64,000 nucleotides of DNA from Aquisalimonas lutea. GTDB taxonomy: Bacteria; Pseudomonadota; Gammaproteobacteria; Nitrococcales; Aquisalimonadaceae. A program made the translations under genes and the position numbers. Under the pieces are notes generated by a model that saw only the letters and a program-made list of their open reading frames with translations, was not told the origin of the DNA and made no database searches. Below are positions 44,223 to 53,178 of the stretch, one piece after another (the first letter of the stretch is position 1; the number at the start of each line of letters is the position of its first letter). The stretch is from NCBI RefSeq assembly GCF_030409225.1, contig NZ_JAUFPK010000004.1, positions 563,051 to 627,050 of the forward strand, in the 5' to 3' direction.

Positions 44223-45677
44223 ATGGCACAACGGCTGGAAGACTGGCTGGATCACCTCGCACCGTCGCACCTGCCGATCCTCCACTCCTCGGCGGTCGCC
44301 CTGGAGCGGCTGGCCGGCCCGGACGGCGACGACCTCGGCGTGCGTGACCTGCACCCCTTCCTGGAACGCGACCCGGCGCTGGCGCTGAACGTCATGCGGG
44401 CGGCGAACAGCCACCATCACCGCCACCTGGAGGCCCGGATCACCACGGCGGACCAGGCGCTCCTCATGCTCGGGATGGCACGCACCCTGGAGCTCGGGCT
44501 GGACTACCCGACGGTGGACGAGCACCTGGCGCCGGCGGCGCAGGGCCCCTACCTGCAGACCCTGGCGAGCGCCTGCTTTGTCGCCCGCCAGGCCGCGCAC
44601 TGGGCCGAGCTGCGCAAGGATGTCCTGCCGGCGGAGATCAGTGCCGCCGCCATGGCGCGCCACTCGGCGTCCCTGGCGCTTCGGGCCAGCCCGCAGGGCC
44701 AGGAGCTGATGCAGTCCGTGGACGAGCTCGCGGAACGCACGGGACTTCCGGCCGCGGAGGCGGAGTACATCGTTGCCGGCTTCTTTACCGATGAACTCGC
44801 GACAGCCCTCAATGCGGCCTGGCACCTCCCCACGCTGGCGCTGGAGTACCTGCTGCCCGAGAATCTCGCCTCGCGGCGGACGCTCGGCATCCGGCTCGCC
44901 ATGGAACTACGCTGCATCGGCCGTGGGGGCTGGTTCACGCCCCGCATGAAGGGCCTGATCCAGGCACTGGCGAACTATCTCGGAAGCGACACGGAAACCG
45001 CGGCGGAGACGATACCGGCGATCGCCGAGCGCGTTCTCGCGGAGTACGCCCTGGATCCGCCGCCTTCGTGGTTCCCGCTGGGGCGCTCCGAGGCGCCGCC
45101 GGTCGCTCCCGCCGTTCCCCGGGGCGCCTGTCTCGCGCCCCGGTTGCCGGTATTCCGGCGACTGATGGACGAGCTCCAGCAGCACGAGCTGGAGCGCATC
45201 CGCCGCGAGCTGGAGCTGCGGCACGACCGCCTGGACGCCAGCGCCCCGGTTCTCACCCTGGCCGCGCGGGCACTTCACCACGGTCTGGGCATGGACCGGA
45301 CCGTCATCCTGCTGATGAACCAGGACGGTGATATGCTCGCGCCCTACCTGGCACTGGGAGCCGATACCGACCCGTCCCTGCTGACCACGCGTCTGCGGGT
45401 GGATGCCCCCTGGCTGCGATCGGTGCTGCCACCCGGCTCGCCGGCGCGGCTCCTGCAGGCCGGCGAGCCGGACCCGGTGCGCCAGCACCTGCGGGAGGCC
45501 GGCGGCCCGCTGTTCGACGCCCAGGAGTATCTCGTGCGCACGGTCCACGGCCGGCACGACGCCCTCGCCCTGCTGTTCGCGGACCGCCACGCCCCCGAGT
45601 GCCGGCTGGATGCCCGGGCGCGGCGCGGCTTCGACGAGGCGGCCGGCGTGCTGGAGCAGGCCTGGGCAGCACTCTGA
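44223..45677 (+). CDS. HDOD-domain signalling protein with C-terminal GAF-like region
   Basis: 484 residues. HDOD domain about 15-215 (PFLERDPALALNVMRAANS, ITTADQALLMLGM), a middle helical part, then a C-terminal region (about 315-484) with HHGLGMDRTVILLMNQDG that resembles a GAF domain. HDOD proteins lack HD metal ligands and act in signal cascades, often around motility or c-di-GMP. Divergent from motA across 241 bases. ATG at 44223; a GTG at 44172 is less likely. Confidence 0.8.
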   Translation: MAQRLEDWLDHLAPSHLPILHSSAVALERLAGPDGDDLGVRDLHPFLERDPALALNVMRAANSHHHRHLEARITTADQALLMLGMARTLELGLDYPTVDEHLAPAAQGPYLQTLASACFVARQAAHWAELRKDVLPAEISAAAMARHSASLALRASPQGQELMQSVDELAERTGLPAAEAEYIVAGFFTDELATALNAAWHLPTLALEYLLPENLASRRTLGIRLAMELRCIGRGGWFTPRMKGLIQALANYLGSDTETAAETIPAIAERVLAEYALDPPPSWFPLGRSEAPPVAPAVPRGACLAPRLPVFRRLMDELQQHELERIRRELELRHDRLDASAPVLTLAARALHHGLGMDRTVILLMNQDGDMLAPYLALGADTDPSLLTTRLRVDAPWLRSVLPPGSPARLLQAGEPDPVRQHLREAGGPLFDAQEYLVRTVHGRHDALALLFADRHAPECRLDARARRGFDEAAGVLEQAWAAL

Positions 45678-45703
45678 CACGGCAGCCGGGACAATCAACA
45701 GGA

Positions 45704-45727
45704 CTGTCTCCCGTTGGAGACGGTTTT
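45704..45727 (+). terminator. Rho-independent terminator after HDOD gene
   Basis: CTGTCTCC, CGTT, GGAGACGG and then TTTT: an 8-base stem with one G-U pair, 26 bases after the stop codon. Confidence 0.6.
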
Positions 45728-45781
45728 CGTGCAATACTCCTCCTGCATGCACAACAACAACGTCGATCAGGGAGGAGAGAC

Positions 45782-46984
45782 ATGAAATATCTTACCGCTG
45801 CCGTCCTCGGACTCGGTCTCGTCACCGTCCTGCCCGCCCACGCCCAGGTCTCGGACGGCGAGGTGCGCATCGGCCTCGTGTCCGACATGAGCGGCGCCTA
45901 CCGCGAAGTCGGCGAAGGCGCGGAGATCGCCGCGGACATGGCCATCCGCGATTTCGGCGAGACGGTCCGGGGCAACGAGATCGTCCTGCATGTCCGCGAC
46001 CACCAGCTGGACGCGGAACGCGCCATGGCGCATGCCCGCGAGCTCCACGAAGAGCACAACGTGGACGTGTTCCTGGACATGGTCGGAACCAACACCGCCG
46101 TGCCCATGCAGCACTACGCCCGGGAGAACGGCATCATCGCCCTGCATACCGGCTCCGTGAGCTCCCGTCTCACCGGCGAGCACTGCTCGCCCCTGGGCGT
46201 GCACTGGATGTTCGATACCTACGGCCTGTCCGCCGGCACCACCGCGGCCCTGCTCGAGGAAGGCCACGACACCTGGTATTTCGTCACCGCGGATTACGCC
46301 TTCGGGGAGAGCCTCCAGGCGGACTCCACCGCAGTCATCGAAAGCCGGGGAGGAACCGTCCTCGGCTCGGCCCGGCACCCGTTCCAGGCGGAGGATTTCA
46401 GCGGCGTCCTGCTGGAGGCGGCCGCCTCGGGGGCGGACGTGATCGCGCTGGCCAACGCCGGCGAGGATACCGCCCGCGCCATCCGTACCGCCTACGAGCT
46501 GGGCATCCCCGACCAGGACCAGATCCTCGCCGGGCTCATGACCACGGAAGTCCTGCCCCAGGAGCTGGGCCTCTACGTCGCCGGCGGCCTGCGCCTGACA
46601 ACCGGCTGGTACTGGAACCTGAACGACGAAACACGCGCCTGGGCGGAGCGCTTCCGCGAGCGCTCCGGCTTTTTCGGCAGCCAGTTCAGCGCCGCCGTGT
46701 ACTCCGCCGTCACGCATTATCTGGAAGCCATCGAGGCGGCGGGAACCGACGAGGCCGAGGCCGTCATGGAGCAGATGCGGTCCATGCCCGTGGATGACGT
46801 CTACGGTGACGGCGCCCGGATCCGCGCCGACGGGCGCCTGATGATCGACATGCACCTGGCGCGGGTGAAGGCGCCGCAGGACTCCAGCGCCCCCGGGGAC
46901 TACTACGAGATCCTGGGGACGATCTCGCCGGAGGAGAGCTTCCGGCCCCTGGAGGACAATCCCTGCGGTTACCTGGACCGCTAG
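45782..46984 (+). CDS. Periplasmic substrate-binding protein, branched-chain-amino-acid type
   Basis: 400 residues. Signal peptide (AHA-Q), then a Leu/Ile/Val-binding-protein-type fold (VRIGLVSDMSGAYREVGEGAEIAADMAI; DTWYFVTADYAFGES). No permease or ATPase gene is beside it, so it is an orphan binding protein; it could serve the LivHMGF system at 54-61 kb or a transporter elsewhere. Strong ribosome binding site (GGGAGGAGAG). Its stop lies in the sequence CTAGTGTCCTG shared with an inverted repeat at 53.1 kb. Confidence 0.88.
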   Translation: MKYLTAAVLGLGLVTVLPAHAQVSDGEVRIGLVSDMSGAYREVGEGAEIAADMAIRDFGETVRGNEIVLHVRDHQLDAERAMAHARELHEEHNVDVFLDMVGTNTAVPMQHYARENGIIALHTGSVSSRLTGEHCSPLGVHWMFDTYGLSAGTTAALLEEGHDTWYFVTADYAFGESLQADSTAVIESRGGTVLGSARHPFQAEDFSGVLLEAAASGADVIALANAGEDTARAIRTAYELGIPDQDQILAGLMTTEVLPQELGLYVAGGLRLTTGWYWNLNDETRAWAERFRERSGFFGSQFSAAVYSAVTHYLEAIEAAGTDEAEAVMEQMRSMPVDDVYGDGARIRADGRLMIDMHLARVKAPQDSSAPGDYYEILGTISPEESFRPLEDNPCGYLDR

Positions 46985-46991
46985 TGTCCTG
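46981..46991 (+). repeat. CTAGTGTCCTG element, short copy
   Basis: Eleven bases equal to the outer end of the inverted repeat at 53108-53160, located on the stop codon of the substrate-binding protein gene. Could be chance. Confidence 0.3.
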
Positions 46992-46992
46992 C

Positions 46993-47547
46993 TCAGAGAA
47001 CGCGGGTCGCCGCTTCCGCCCCCTGCTCCTGCAGGACCATGCGGCCGGCCCGCCGCGCGAGCACCGTCACCGAGCAATAGTCCGGCCGGAAGACCAGGAC
47101 TCGCTCATCGCCGGTCACGGCGGCGACCACCGCGTTGACCAGCACGGCGTGGGTGACCACCACGGTATCTTCACGGCAGCACGCGAGTGCGTCCACCGCA
47201 CATCGCCGCCAGTCCTGCACGAACGCGGGGGTATCGCTCCAGCGGCCCGCGAAGAGCTCCCGCAGCCAGGCCCCCCGCTCGTCCAGGGCGAGCCCCGGGG
47301 ACGGCAGCTCGGCGACCTCGGGCACGGTCTGCACGGGTACGCCCCAGCGCTCGGCCAGGGGAGCCGCTGTCTCCCGCGCCCGCAGCAACGGGCTGGTCCA
47401 TAGCGCCGCCGGCCGGCCGAGGCGCTCATCGATGTGCGCCGCCATCGCCGCCGCCTGGGCACGCCCCGCGGCATCCAGCGGCGGATCCGGTGCCTCGTTC
47501 CAGGCCGCGGCGGCCCGTCCATGCCGTACCAGATAGATTCGCGCCAT
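46993..47547 (-). CDS. Histidine phosphatase family protein
   Basis: 184 residues. RHG motif in YLVRHGRA at the N-terminus, second catalytic His in VVVTHAVLVNAV, and LRARETAAPLAERWG. A phosphoglycerate-mutase-like phosphatase of SixA/CobC size; the substrate is unknown. The start at 47547 is fixed by the position of the RHG motif. Converges with the binding protein, 8 bases apart. Confidence 0.87.
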   Translation of the reverse strand: MARIYLVRHGRAAAAWNEAPDPPLDAAGRAQAAAMAAHIDERLGRPAALWTSPLLRARETAAPLAERWGVPVQTVPEVAELPSPGLALDERGAWLRELFAGRWSDTPAFVQDWRRCAVDALACCREDTVVVTHAVLVNAVVAAVTGDERVLVFRPDYCSVTVLARRAGRMVLQEQGAEAATRVL

Positions 47548-47670
47548 CGAAACCGGGGACCTCGTCACACCCGCTGCGGACGAAATAGCGTACGACTCTG
47601 CACGGGCCCTGTCAGCTGATGCTGGCCACCGCACGCGCCCCGTTCGACGACCCGGCCGCCGGAAGCCGCC

Positions 47671-48909
47671 ATGACCAACGCCCCACGAGCCTCGTCCAAT
47701 CGGTACCGCATTCATCCGCTATTCGCGACATTCGTCGATGCGGACTCCGAGCGGGCATTCCAGGTTCAGGTCGCCCCGGCGACGCGACGCCACCTGTGCG
47801 TGGCGCTGGCTGTCTGGGCCGGACTGCTGCTGGTATTCGCCGTTCCCGACTACATTACTCTGGGCAGCTCTGCCGCCTTCTACGGCCTCCTCGCCATGCG
47901 CGTGGGAACGGCAGCGCTGGTTGGCGGTTATGCCGTGGCAACAATCCTGCGCCCGACTCTGACACACAACTTTGCCGCGATCTCCGTACTGGAGATCGTG
48001 GGCATGACGGGCTTTTTCCTGATCTACTTCCTCCGCCCCGAGGCCACAGCCTACAGCGTCGGTACAACGCTGATCGTCATTGTCGGCATCTACCTACTGG
48101 TGCCGAACCTGCTGTCGTGGAGCACTCTCGTAACCGGCTATACCATCGTCGGCACACTGATCAGTGTCGCCGCCGTGGCGCCGGCAGGCGCGGCCCAGCT
48201 CGTCGCCCTGTGCATTATTCTTCTGCTGCCCGCGGTGACCGGCTTTGTCATCGCCTACCGCCTCCAGGCCCTGCGCCGCACCCAGTTTGCGCTCATAACC
48301 GAGGCGGAACACACGAACGCCACCCTTCGCCAGGAGATTGCCCGCCGCCAGGCACTGGAAAAGCAACTGGAGCACCGGGCCAGCACGGACCCGCTCACCG
48401 GCCTGAGCAACCGCCGCGGCTACGAAGAGCTCTTCGACCGGGAGCTTGCGCGAGCCCGGCGCCAGGACACCCCGCTCTCCCTGGCGGTGGTCGACCTGGA
48501 TCACTTCAAGGCGGTCAATGACACCTACGGACACACCGTCGGCGACCAGATGCTACAGAACCTTGCCCAGGAATGGACGATCCTGCTGCGGGGCCTGGAC
48601 ATCGCCGGACGCCTCGGCGGCGAGGAGTTCATCATCATCCTGCCGGATACCGGACTGGCAGAGGCCATCGGGGTCATGGAACGGCTGCGCGCCGACACCG
48701 AAAGCTACATTCCCATCCCCGAGTTGCCCGATGTCCACATCACGGTCACGATCGGCGTAACGGAGCTGCGCCCCGATGACACAGGCATACGGGACCTGAT
48801 CGAACGGGCGGACGCAGCGCTCTACCGAGGCAAGGCAAGCGGCCGCAACCGCGTGGTCACCGTCGATCCCTACCCGGAAACGACGCAACCCGAAGCTTCC
48901 TCGCGTTAG
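47671..48909 (+). CDS. Membrane-bound diguanylate cyclase
   Basis: 412 residues. A cytoplasmic N-tail of 40 residues, about six membrane segments (about 42-205), a short coiled coil (EAEHTNATLRQEIARRQALEK), then a GGDEF domain with GGEEF at 316-320, and RGLD five residues before it forming an RxxD inhibitory site. It makes c-di-GMP. The N-terminal membrane sensor resembles MASE-type domains but was not assigned. Codon use looks slightly less GC-rich than its neighbours. Confidence 0.92.
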   Translation: MTNAPRASSNRYRIHPLFATFVDADSERAFQVQVAPATRRHLCVALAVWAGLLLVFAVPDYITLGSSAAFYGLLAMRVGTAALVGGYAVATILRPTLTHNFAAISVLEIVGMTGFFLIYFLRPEATAYSVGTTLIVIVGIYLLVPNLLSWSTLVTGYTIVGTLISVAAVAPAGAAQLVALCIILLLPAVTGFVIAYRLQALRRTQFALITEAEHTNATLRQEIARRQALEKQLEHRASTDPLTGLSNRRGYEELFDRELARARRQDTPLSLAVVDLDHFKAVNDTYGHTVGDQMLQNLAQEWTILLRGLDIAGRLGGEEFIIILPDTGLAEAIGVMERLRADTESYIPIPELPDVHITVTIGVTELRPDDTGIRDLIERADAALYRGKASGRNRVVTVDPYPETTQPEASSR

Positions 48910-48984
48910 GCTTTGCGCGGATTGGACAGACAGGGAAAGCTTGTCTACCGTCCTGTATCCCGAGACCTGACCTGGAGAACCGCC

Positions 48985-50547
48985 GTGGACGCAGCCACCC
49001 TCGCCCAGCAACCCTTCATGAGCGTCCCCGAGCTCATCCGCATTCACGGCGGCGAGCGCCCGGAGGCGACCGCGTTGTGCCAGGACGACACCGTGGTGAC
49101 CTACGGCGAGCTGGATCACGCCATGGACCGGGTCGCGGCGGCGCTGCAGCGCGACGGCCTGGCACCCGGAGATGTCATCAGCATCTGCGCCGCGACCTCC
49201 ACCGCCTATGCCGCGGTCTTCCTGGGCGCGCTGCGGGCGGGCGTCGTCCCGGCGCCCCTGGCCCCGTCCGCTACGCCGGCGAGCCTCGCGGACATGATGA
49301 CCGATGCCGGCGCACGGCACCTGTTCGTGGACGCCGACAATGCCGCGGCGCTGGCGCCGGTCTCGGAACGCCTGCCCGCGCACCTGGTTACCCTGGACGG
49401 CAGTGACGCCGGCCTTCCCCTGGCGGACTGGCTCACGCCGGCGGGCACCCGCCCCGAGCCGGTCACCATCGACCCGGACGGGCCGTTCAACATCATCTAC
49501 TCCTCCGGGACCACGGGCACGCCCAAGGGCATCGTCCAGCCCCATCGCCTGCGCTGGGGGCACGTCCGGCGCGGGCTGTCCGAGGAGTACGGCATCGGGC
49601 CGGACAGCGTCGCCCTTGTGGCCACGCCGCTGTACTCGAACACGACCCTGGTCACGTTCTTCCAGACCATCGCCCTGGGCGGGACCCTGGTGCTGATGGC
49701 GAAATTCGATACCCGGCGCTACCTGGAGCTCGCCGCCCATCACCGGGCCACCCATACCATTCTCGTGCCCGTGCAGTACCAGCGGCTCATGGACGACCCG
49801 GCGTTCGACCAATACGACCTGTCGTCGTTCCAGTGCAAGCTGTGCACGAGCGCTCCGTTCCGGGCCGAGCTCAAGGCGGAGGTCCTGCGCCGCTGGCCCG
49901 GCCGCCTGATCGACAACTACGGCATGACCGAGGGCGGCGGCGTCTGCAGCCTGCTGGCCCATCGCCACCCGGACAAGCTGCACACGGTGGGCCGGCCGGC
50001 GGAAGGCCACGACATCCGGCTCATCGACGACGACGGCAACGAGGTCGGCCCCGGCGAAGCCGGCGAAGTGGTGGGCCATTCCGCGGGGATGATGCTGGGC
50101 TACCACAACCAGCCGGACAAGACCGCCGAGACGGAGTGGTACGCGCCGGACGGGCGGCGGTTCATCCGCACCGGGGATATCGGTCGCTTCGATGACGACG
50201 GCTTTCTCGTGATCATCGACCGCAAGAAGGACATGATCATCTCCGGCGGGTTCAACATCTACCCGGCGGACATCGAGGCAGTGCTGCGCGAGCACGACGC
50301 CGTCAGCGACTGCTCCGTGGTCGGCGTCCCCTCGACGCGCTGGGGCGAGACGCCGGTCGCCTTCGTGGTGCCCGTGCCGGGCGCGGACATCGATGCGGAA
50401 GCGCTGCGGACATGGACCAACGAGCAGCTGGGCAAGACCCAGCGGCTGGCGGATGTCCGCTTCCACGACGAGCTGCCGCGCTCGGCCATCGGCAAGGTGC
50501 TCAAGCGTGATCTCCGCGAGGCGTATACACCATCCGGCACGCCCTGA
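48985..50547 (+). CDS. AMP-dependent acyl-CoA synthetase/ligase
   Basis: 520 residues from a GTG at 48985 (GGAGAAC upstream). ANL superfamily: P-loop-like IIYSSGTTGTPKGIVQPH, NYGMTEGGG, TGDIGRFDDDGFLVIIDRKKDMIISGG, catalytic Lys in RSAIGKVLKRDLR. The short form suggests a small or medium acid as substrate (acyl- or aryl-CoA ligase). It precedes a transporter gene by 155 bases on the same strand, which hints at uptake followed by CoA activation. The substrate is not deducible. Confidence 0.9.
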   Translation: MDAATLAQQPFMSVPELIRIHGGERPEATALCQDDTVVTYGELDHAMDRVAAALQRDGLAPGDVISICAATSTAYAAVFLGALRAGVVPAPLAPSATPASLADMMTDAGARHLFVDADNAAALAPVSERLPAHLVTLDGSDAGLPLADWLTPAGTRPEPVTIDPDGPFNIIYSSGTTGTPKGIVQPHRLRWGHVRRGLSEEYGIGPDSVALVATPLYSNTTLVTFFQTIALGGTLVLMAKFDTRRYLELAAHHRATHTILVPVQYQRLMDDPAFDQYDLSSFQCKLCTSAPFRAELKAEVLRRWPGRLIDNYGMTEGGGVCSLLAHRHPDKLHTVGRPAEGHDIRLIDDDGNEVGPGEAGEVVGHSAGMMLGYHNQPDKTAETEWYAPDGRRFIRTGDIGRFDDDGFLVIIDRKKDMIISGGFNIYPADIEAVLREHDAVSDCSVVGVPSTRWGETPVAFVVPVPGADIDAEALRTWTNEQLGKTQRLADVRFHDELPRSAIGKVLKRDLREAYTPSGTP

Positions 50548-50702
50548 ACGCTTCCCGCGACCGCCGTAAACTACGACCTCCGCCCCGGCGCGCGGGGACG
50601 CGGGTTGTCGCCCCCATTTCGTAGAAACACGTATGGCCGCGTTCCGCGAGCCGCCCCTAGAGTTCGGTTCTGGCACAGGCTCGCGCACCACAAGGAAATG
50701 AC

Positions 50703-52106
50703 GTGACCAACCTGAACCTACCACTACTGATCGCTGTTCTCGTCGCCCTGGCCGCGGCCAGCTTCGCCCTCTCCCCCCGGGTCCGCACGGCGGACGGCTT
50801 CTTCCGCGGCTGGTCCGACACCGGGATCGCACCGGGCGTGCTGACCCTCACCCTGTCGCAGGTCACCACCTGGATCTTTGCCCGATCCCTGCTGAACGCG
50901 GGCATCCTGGGCTACTTCTACGGCATCGCCGGCGTGCTCGCGTACACGGCGTACTACGGCTCGTTCCTCACCGGCTGGATGGTGGTCGACCGGCTGCGTT
51001 ATCACCACGGCGTCGACAGCGTCCAGGCGTTTCTCCGGCAGCACTTCGGCCGGACGGGGACATGGTGCTACAACCTCCTCATCGGGCTCCGCCTGCTCAG
51101 CGAAGTCTTCGCGAACCTCCTGGTGGTCGGTATCGTCTTCGCCGGCACGGGGGCGAGCGCCGGGACGGCGGCGATTGTCGCCGTCGCCCTGGCCACGCTG
51201 CTGTATTCGGCGTCCGGCGGCCTGCGGGCCTCCCTGCGGACGGACACCCTGCAGCTGGGCCTGCTGGCGGCCGCCCTCGGCGCCCTGCTGGTGCTCGCGG
51301 TTGTCCATCCGCAGTTCGAGGTCGCCGCCATCGCGACATCCAGCCCCGTGCTCAACGATCCGGGCTGGATCCTCCTGGTCGTGGCCCTGCTGCAGGTCCT
51401 CAGCTATCCGCTGCATGACCCGGTCATGATCGACCGCGGCTTCATCGCCGACCGCATCACGACCCGGCGCAGCTTTCTCCACGCCTTCTGGCTGGCATCG
51501 CTGTGCATCTTCGCGTTCGGCCTTCTGGGCGTTTTCGCCGGCTACGCCGCCCCGGAAACCGGGGCCTTTCTGCCCGCCATCGAGCGCCTCCTGGGGGCAC
51601 CCGCGACGCTGCTGCTGGCCATCACCCTGGTGGTGTCAGCGGCCTCGACCATGGATTCCGTGTATTCCAGCTCGGCCAAGCTCGCCGTCGTCGACATGGG
51701 GCTCGGCGAGCGCACCGCGCGCAGCGGGAGAATCGCGATGCTGGTCACCGGCCTGGGCGGGCTCGCCCTGGTATTCGCCGGCACGGACGACCTGTTCGCG
51801 GCCGTCGCGGTCAGCGGTACCGCCTCGCTGTTCCTGGCCCCCGTCATCGTCTTCAGTATCCTCGGGGGCCGCCCGGTCGCCACCTGGAGCCTTGCTGCCA
51901 CATTCGTCCTGGCGGTCGCCGGCGCCGTCATCTACTTCCTGGAGGATTCCGGGCACATCGGGTGGATCGGCGCCGCCAGCGGGCTGGAGCACAGCTACAG
52001 CAAGCTCCTGCTGGTGACCGTCGCCATCCTCGCCGGCGGGTTCGCGCTGTTCGCGCTCGGCTCACGCGGCGCGGCCACAACCGGCGACGGGGGAGCGCCG
52101 TCATGA
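50703..52106 (+). CDS. Sodium:solute symporter (SSS) family permease
   Basis: 467 residues from a GTG at 50703 with AAGGAAATGAC before it. About 12-13 membrane segments. SSS-like features: TLTLSQVTTWIFARSLLNAG near the N-terminus (where Na+ site residues lie) and SAASTMDSVYSSSAKLAVVD, close to the core Ser/Thr of Na2 sites. It resembles the solute:sodium symporters for carboxylates or urea-like solutes, but is distant. It overlaps the next gene by 4 bases (ATGA). Confidence 0.78.
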   Translation: MTNLNLPLLIAVLVALAAASFALSPRVRTADGFFRGWSDTGIAPGVLTLTLSQVTTWIFARSLLNAGILGYFYGIAGVLAYTAYYGSFLTGWMVVDRLRYHHGVDSVQAFLRQHFGRTGTWCYNLLIGLRLLSEVFANLLVVGIVFAGTGASAGTAAIVAVALATLLYSASGGLRASLRTDTLQLGLLAAALGALLVLAVVHPQFEVAAIATSSPVLNDPGWILLVVALLQVLSYPLHDPVMIDRGFIADRITTRRSFLHAFWLASLCIFAFGLLGVFAGYAAPETGAFLPAIERLLGAPATLLLAITLVVSAASTMDSVYSSSAKLAVVDMGLGERTARSGRIAMLVTGLGGLALVFAGTDDLFAAVAVSGTASLFLAPVIVFSILGGRPVATWSLAATFVLAVAGAVIYFLEDSGHIGWIGAASGLEHSYSKLLLVTVAILAGGFALFALGSRGAATTGDGGAPS

Positions 52107-53089
52107 CGGGCCCCGGCCGCATCTGCCCCCTGGACTACCGGACCTCACCGGCAGCGTTGAACCGGCCGGCGGACGTGGTCGCCGATACGCTCTACGTTAT
52201 CGGCGGCCTGTACGGCAACACGGCCGCTCTCGCCGCGGTGCAGGCCCTTGCCGCCGGGGAGGTGGCCGCGGGCCTGCCCGCGCCGCGGCTGGTCTTCAAC
52301 GGCGACTTCAACTGGTTCAACGCCGACAGCGCCTCGTTCCGCGCCATCAACACCGAGGTGCTGCGCCACACTGCGCTGCAGGGGAATGTCGAGGCCGAGC
52401 TCGCCGACCCCGGCACCGGCACCGGTTGCGGCTGCGCCTATCCGGAATGGGTCGACGGCGCCACCGTGGCCCGCTCCAACGCCATCATGGAGCGGCTGCA
52501 GGCGACCGGCCGCGAGCACCCGGACATCGTCGACGGGCTCGGCCGGCTGCCGCGGCAGCTGACCGCGGCGGTCACGGGCACGCGCATCGCCGTCATCCAC
52601 GGCGACCCCGAGTCCCTGGCCGGCTGGGGCCTGGCGGCGGAGAACATGCCTCCGCCCGGTCACACCCCGGCGCAAATGCAAGCGTGGTTCCGGGAAGCCG
52701 GCGTGGATGTCTTCGCCTGCACGCACACCTGCCTGCCCTATGCACAGACCTTCCACGTGGACGGCGCTCCACGCCTGGTCGTCAACAACGGCGCCACGGG
52801 CATGCCCAATTTCCGCGACGACATCCGTGGAGTGCTCACCCGCATCAGCCGTCGACCGGCGCCCGCGGGCGCCCTCTACGGCACCCGTGTGGGCGAGGCG
52901 TACTGCCAGGCCGTCGCCATCGAATGCGTACCTCCGAACTGGCGCTCCTGGTTCCGGGAGGTCTGGCCCGCAGGCTCCGCGGCGGAGCTGTCGTACGGGG
53001 CGCGGCTGGACGCGGGACCGGCCTACCACCTGGACGATGCCCGGCGTCTCGGTCCTGCCCGGGACGAGGCCGGCGAGCCCCGCCGCTGA
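52103..53089 (+). CDS. Calcineurin-like phosphoesterase-fold protein with altered metal motif
   Basis: 328 residues. Partial metallophosphoesterase pattern: VIGGLYGNTAAL where the family has D-x-H-G-N (D and H replaced by G and Y), VFNGDFNWFN (GD kept), LQGNVEAEL (GN kept), VIHGD (His kept) and ACTHTCLPY (GHTH-like, one His kept). Two ligands of the first metal site are lost, so activity is doubtful or altered. Coupled (ATGA) to the SSS permease. I do not recognise a named subfamily. Confidence 0.68.
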   Translation: MTGPGRICPLDYRTSPAALNRPADVVADTLYVIGGLYGNTAALAAVQALAAGEVAAGLPAPRLVFNGDFNWFNADSASFRAINTEVLRHTALQGNVEAELADPGTGTGCGCAYPEWVDGATVARSNAIMERLQATGREHPDIVDGLGRLPRQLTAAVTGTRIAVIHGDPESLAGWGLAAENMPPPGHTPAQMQAWFREAGVDVFACTHTCLPYAQTFHVDGAPRLVVNNGATGMPNFRDDIRGVLTRISRRPAPAGALYGTRVGEAYCQAVAIECVPPNWRSWFREVWPAGSAAELSYGARLDAGPAYHLDDARRLGPARDEAGEPRR

Positions 53090-53107
53090 TACACTCGCGG
53101 GCTCATG

Positions 53108-53160
53108 GTGTCCTGTAACCCAACTTCGTTATCCAACGAACCTGGGTTACAGGACACTAG
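53108..53160. repeat. 50-bp imperfect inverted repeat (CTAGTGTCCTG element)
   Basis: Arms 53108-53130 and 53135-53157 match at 21 of 23 bases (GTGTCCTGTAACCCA... ), with loop ATCC. It follows the phosphoesterase-like gene by 18 bases and ends in CTAG. No U-run on either side. Probably a miniature inverted-repeat element that may also serve as the 3' hairpin of the preceding operon. Confidence 0.75.
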
Positions 53161-53178
53161 CCGACAGAGGAATTGCGC

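Noticed and set aside
50660-50690. Sigma-54 promoter before the SSS permease
   Set aside because: TGGCAC is present but the -12 GC is at the wrong distance and TTGC is missing.
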